Assembly: GCF_002551005.1 (NCBI RefSeq) | Contig: NZ_NVOY01000013.1 | Span: 1-45,658, forward strand | Source: Bacillus pseudomycoides | GTDB taxonomy: Bacteria > Bacillota > Bacilli > Bacillales > Bacillaceae_G | DNA length: 45,658 nucleotides | Direction of reading: 5' to 3' | In this document: positions 42,868 through 45,658 of the stretch, piece after piece | How positions within the stretch are numbered: the stretch's first letter is position 1 | Layout: every line of letters begins with the position of its first letter | Position numbers and translations under genes: made by a program | Notes under the pieces: generated by a model | Databases searched by the model: none | The model's input: only the letters and a program-made list of their open reading frames with translations | Told to the model about the DNA's origin: nothing

Positions 42868-44337
42868 ATGGAATTTCAATTGAACAATATGGACGGGGAA
42901 GAGTTAACGATTACAAAGATTCAAGAAGCGCTCGAAGATGGGAAGTTAACATCAAGAGATCTTGTTATGTATTATTTGTATCGAATCGCAAATTATGATA
43001 AAGCTGGACCTAATATAAACGCTATACTTGAAATAAATCCTGATGCAATTTTTCTTGCTGAATCATTAGATTATGAACGAAAGAAAAAGGGGAAAAGAGG
43101 ACCTCTTCATGGGATTCCGGTTTTATTGAAAGACAATATAGAAACAGGAGATAAAATGCATACAAGCGCCGGTATGCTTGCTTTAGAAAATCATGTGAGT
43201 CAAAAAGACTCGTATTTGGTGAAAAAGCTTCGAGATGCAGGGGCTGTTATTCTTGGGAAAACAAATTTGACAGAATTAGCAAATGGCATGTCGTTAAAAA
43301 TGTGGGCTGGATATAGTGCAAGAGGAGGACAAACTTTAAATCCTTATGGACCTGGAGAATTTTTTGTAGGTGGATCTAGCTCAGGTTCTGCTGCTGCAGT
43401 TGCTGCAAACTTTACAGTATTATCAGTTGGCACTGAAACCGATGCATCTATCTTAAGTCCAGCAATACAAAATTCTGTAGTTGGCATCAAACCGACTGTT
43501 GGGCTGATTAGTAGAACGGGTATTATTCCGTTTACATATTCACAAGATACTGCAGGGCCAATTGCTCGAACTGTAGAAGATGCTGCGCTTTTATTAAGTG
43601 TACTGAGCGGCAAAGATGAACTAGACCCAGCAACTTATCGTTGTGAAGAAGATGGTGTACAAGATTATACTTCGTATTTAGATAAGAGTGGATTAAAGGG
43701 AGCTCGCATTGGGGTGTTTCAACAAGTTTCTGAAGAAAATTTTCTACCAGGTGAGTTCGATGAACATTTATTCTCTAAAGTGATTCACATTTTGAAAGAA
43801 GCGGGAGCAGAAGTCATTGAGAATATTGAAATCCCTTCTTTCCATAGGAAATGGAGTTATGAAGTGCCAACTTATGAGATAAAACATAGTTTAGGAAATT
43901 ATCTGTATCAACTACCATCACATGCTCCCGTTCATAATGATCACGAATTAATAGAATTTAATAATAAACTTGGTGATAAAGCATTAAAGTACGGACAAAA
44001 TATGCTTGAATATAGAGAGTCTCTACCAAATACATTAAGTAATTCGGAATACTTAATGGCAAAATTAGAAGATCTTTATTATTCACAGAATGAAGGAATA
44101 GATTTTGCGCTTCAGACATATAATCTGGATGCCATTTTATTCCCGGCCTATGTAGGGTCTACTCTTTCTGCAAAAGCAGGCTATCCATCAATTACTTTAC
44201 CAGCAGGATATATGGAAAACGGGCGTCCGTTTGGCATTACTTTTGCTGGAACGGCATTTAGTGAGGGAACACTAATTAAGATTGGTTATGCTTTTGAGCA
44301 TGCAACAAAATTTCGGAAACCTCCTAGTTTAATATAG
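42868..44337 (+). CDS. Amidase-signature family protein
   Basis: 489 residues. Catalytic Lys in GIPVLLKDNIETGDKMHTSA, cis-Ser in FVGGSSSGSAAAVAANFT, and the nucleophile Ser in TETDASILSPA; the usual GGS or DGS before it is DAS here. The Ser-Ser-Lys triad is complete, so it should hydrolyse an amide; substrate unknown. No signal peptide. AAAAAGGAG precedes the ATG. It stands alone before the MerR fusion gene. Confidence 0.92.
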   Translation: MEFQLNNMDGEELTITKIQEALEDGKLTSRDLVMYYLYRIANYDKAGPNINAILEINPDAIFLAESLDYERKKKGKRGPLHGIPVLLKDNIETGDKMHTSAGMLALENHVSQKDSYLVKKLRDAGAVILGKTNLTELANGMSLKMWAGYSARGGQTLNPYGPGEFFVGGSSSGSAAAVAANFTVLSVGTETDASILSPAIQNSVVGIKPTVGLISRTGIIPFTYSQDTAGPIARTVEDAALLLSVLSGKDELDPATYRCEEDGVQDYTSYLDKSGLKGARIGVFQQVSEENFLPGEFDEHLFSKVIHILKEAGAEVIENIEIPSFHRKWSYEVPTYEIKHSLGNYLYQLPSHAPVHNDHELIEFNNKLGDKALKYGQNMLEYRESLPNTLSNSEYLMAKLEDLYYSQNEGIDFALQTYNLDAILFPAYVGSTLSAKAGYPSITLPAGYMENGRPFGITFAGTAFSEGTLIKIGYAFEHATKFRKPPSLI

Positions 44338-44407
44338 AAAGTATAGTTGTTTTTGATGTAATAAAAGCAGAACTCATGAATAAAAAATATGCACAGGTAG
44401 TGATATA

Positions 44408-45625
44408 GTGAAGATTAGTAAATTTGGAGAAGTAAATAAATTGAGTATTGATACAATAAGACATTATATGGATCTAGGGTTGATTGTGCCTGAAAAGAAG
44501 GGAGGGTATTATTTTTTTGATGAGCACTGTCAAAACGATATAGAGATTATTTTAGAATTTAAAGGGATGGGCTTTAGTTTAAACGAGATTAAACAATTTT
44601 TTCTTTATAAGAATTTTGGTAAATTTACGGACTATGAACAAGATACGTACTATCAATCTTTATTTATGGATAAATATGAGCAGGTTGAGCAGGAAATAAA
44701 TTATTTAGTAGAAATAAAGGATAAGTTAAAAACGAAATTAGATGAGTTATCAGCAAAATCTAAAGGCTCTAGCTCAATGATTGGGATTGATTTAAAAGTA
44801 CTCGATATGCTGAGGTGTTTAAAATGTAGTGACAAGCTTATTCTACAAGATGGAATCATTAATAGAAATCAAATTATGGAGGGAAAGTTAATTTGCAATT
44901 GTGGTGAAGAGTATTTTGTTGAATCAGGTATTTTAAAGGTTGGTAATTCATTTCAAGCGGCTTCGGGCCCCCATCATGAAGAATTTGTTCTTGAATATAT
45001 TCATGTAACTGATCCAACTTATTTGGAAAATATCCGTAAAGTTGGAGAATGGTCAAGGAGGAAACTTGGTCAATTAGACTTAAACGATAAAGTAGTACTT
45101 GAGCTAGGATCCGGAGTTGGCTTTTTTCTGCGAAATATTTTTCGGGAATTACCGGAAAATTGCTTGTATATTGCCGTTGATCGCAACTTAGAGCGGCATC
45201 GATTTCTAAAAGGTGTATTAGAGAGAACTGGTTTCAAAAGAAATATCCTCTTTATTTGTGCTGACTTTTTAGATATACCTATACAGGATTACTCTGTCGA
45301 TATCGTGATTGATTATTCAGGCACAAGTAATTACAGCTTTGAACACGAAGAGTTTTTGCTTCGTGAAGTGGGTGCTCTCTTTAAATCAGATTGTTACTTA
45401 TTGGGATCATTTATTGCTTTTAAAAACTTTAGTCCCAAAAGCAAAATCGAAGCTAGATTCAGAGATAACTTTATAGCTAAAAAGATTGTGGAAAACATCA
45501 ACACGTTAAATTATATTCCCATTGAGGAGAGGACTTCCAATTATATTGATCGAGGTGGGAAGTACGAAAATTTCTTTGTGCAAGGTGAAGAAATTTATTC
45601 ATATTCATTTTTTGGCAAAAGATAG
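44408..45625 (+). CDS. MerR-type regulator fused to zinc ribbon and SAM methyltransferase
   Basis: 405 residues from GTG 44408. Residues 1-70 are a MerR winged helix (VNKLSIDTIRHYMDLGLIVP). Residues about 85-120 form the coiled coil. Residues about 137-165 hold four cysteines (CLKC at 137-140, CNCG near 163), like the small zinc domain of RlmA/Trm112-type methyltransferases. From about 225 a class I methyltransferase follows (VVLELGSGVGFFLRNIF, IAVDRNLERHRF, FICADFLDIPIQDYSVDIVI). The C-terminal domain may be the ligand sensor or effector. I know of no characterised member. Confidence 0.85.
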   Translation: MKISKFGEVNKLSIDTIRHYMDLGLIVPEKKGGYYFFDEHCQNDIEIILEFKGMGFSLNEIKQFFLYKNFGKFTDYEQDTYYQSLFMDKYEQVEQEINYLVEIKDKLKTKLDELSAKSKGSSSMIGIDLKVLDMLRCLKCSDKLILQDGIINRNQIMEGKLICNCGEEYFVESGILKVGNSFQAASGPHHEEFVLEYIHVTDPTYLENIRKVGEWSRRKLGQLDLNDKVVLELGSGVGFFLRNIFRELPENCLYIAVDRNLERHRFLKGVLERTGFKRNILFICADFLDIPIQDYSVDIVIDYSGTSNYSFEHEEFLLREVGALFKSDCYLLGSFIAFKNFSPKSKIEARFRDNFIAKKIVENINTLNYIPIEERTSNYIDRGGKYENFFVQGEEIYSYSFFGKR

Positions 45626-45638
45626 GGTTAACCCTATC
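45621..45638 (+). terminator. Terminator at the end of the MerR fusion gene
   Basis: GATAGGGTTAACCCTATC is a perfect palindrome followed by TTTTC; the stop codon lies in its left arm. Confidence 0.75.
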
Positions 45639-45658
45639 TTTTCACTTTGTTGAAAAAA

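Noticed and set aside
43344-43613. 89-residue frame antisense to the amidase
   Set aside because: Mirror of the Ala/Gly-rich amidase core; typical shadow ORF.

Overview
The window comes from a member of the Bacillus cereus group (low-GC Firmicute, spore former). Support: two near-identical alpha/beta-type small acid-soluble spore protein genes, the spore photoproduct lyase pair splA-splB, YjcZ-type sporulation micro-proteins, IS231 (IS4 family) elements, a tandem glycine riboswitch, a 216-residue prolyl 4-hydroxylase with the metal ligands at the positions known from Bacillus anthracis P4H, and many MocR-type (GntR-aminotransferase) regulators.

Layout. 1-4.2 kb: an EamA transporter diverging from a MocR regulator, a GNAT-pentapeptide fusion, and a PadR operon whose second gene is broken. 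4.2-6.5 kb: an IS110-family element with a frameshifted transposase and a long, structured non-coding leader. 6.6-8.1 kb: an IS231-like miniature element and a zinc alcohol dehydrogenase frameshifted in an A9 run. 8.3-12.3 kb: spore block with two SASP genes bracketing DUF3231 and DUF2512 genes, an IS3 remnant, then splA-splB. 12.3-20.9 kb: a mosaic of IS231-type ends, one nearly intact IS231 with an 11-bp target duplication, one truncated IS231, and between them cargo: an Ig-like (BIG2) protein of unknown role, two YjcZ micro-genes separated by decayed hairpin repeats, and a secreted M6 metalloprotease with a discoidin-like tail. 21-24.7 kb: small accessory enzymes (serine hydrolase, isochorismatase-like hydrolase, DinB). 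24.7-29.1 kb: leftward MoxR-DUF58-transglutaminase operon. 29.5-31.2 kb: AGCS sodium:amino-acid symporter under a tandem glycine riboswitch. 31.3-34.9 kb: THEP1-like NTPase, PH-domain protein, P4H, AHSA1-ArsR operon, DUF421 protein. 34.9-36.0 kb: a MocR/EamA divergent pair decapitated by one deletion. 36.0-40.4 kb: a cell-wall cassette (MocR/DdlR-like regulator, D-Ala-D-Ala ligase, alanine racemase) lying between two direct repeats. 40.4-45.6 kb: DUF4097 protein, a solitary SecY paralogue, an amidase, and a MerR-zinc ribbon-methyltransferase fusion.

How it fits together. alr and ddl make and join D-alanine for peptidoglycan, with the PLP-binding MocR protein as the obvious sensor. The SASP and Spl genes protect spore DNA and repair it at germination. 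The accessory parts carry many signs of decay: in-frame stops at Gln or Trp codons, homopolymer frameshifts and fused gene halves. No rRNA or tRNA genes and no CRISPR array were seen. All family assignments rest on motif recognition by reading; no database was searched.
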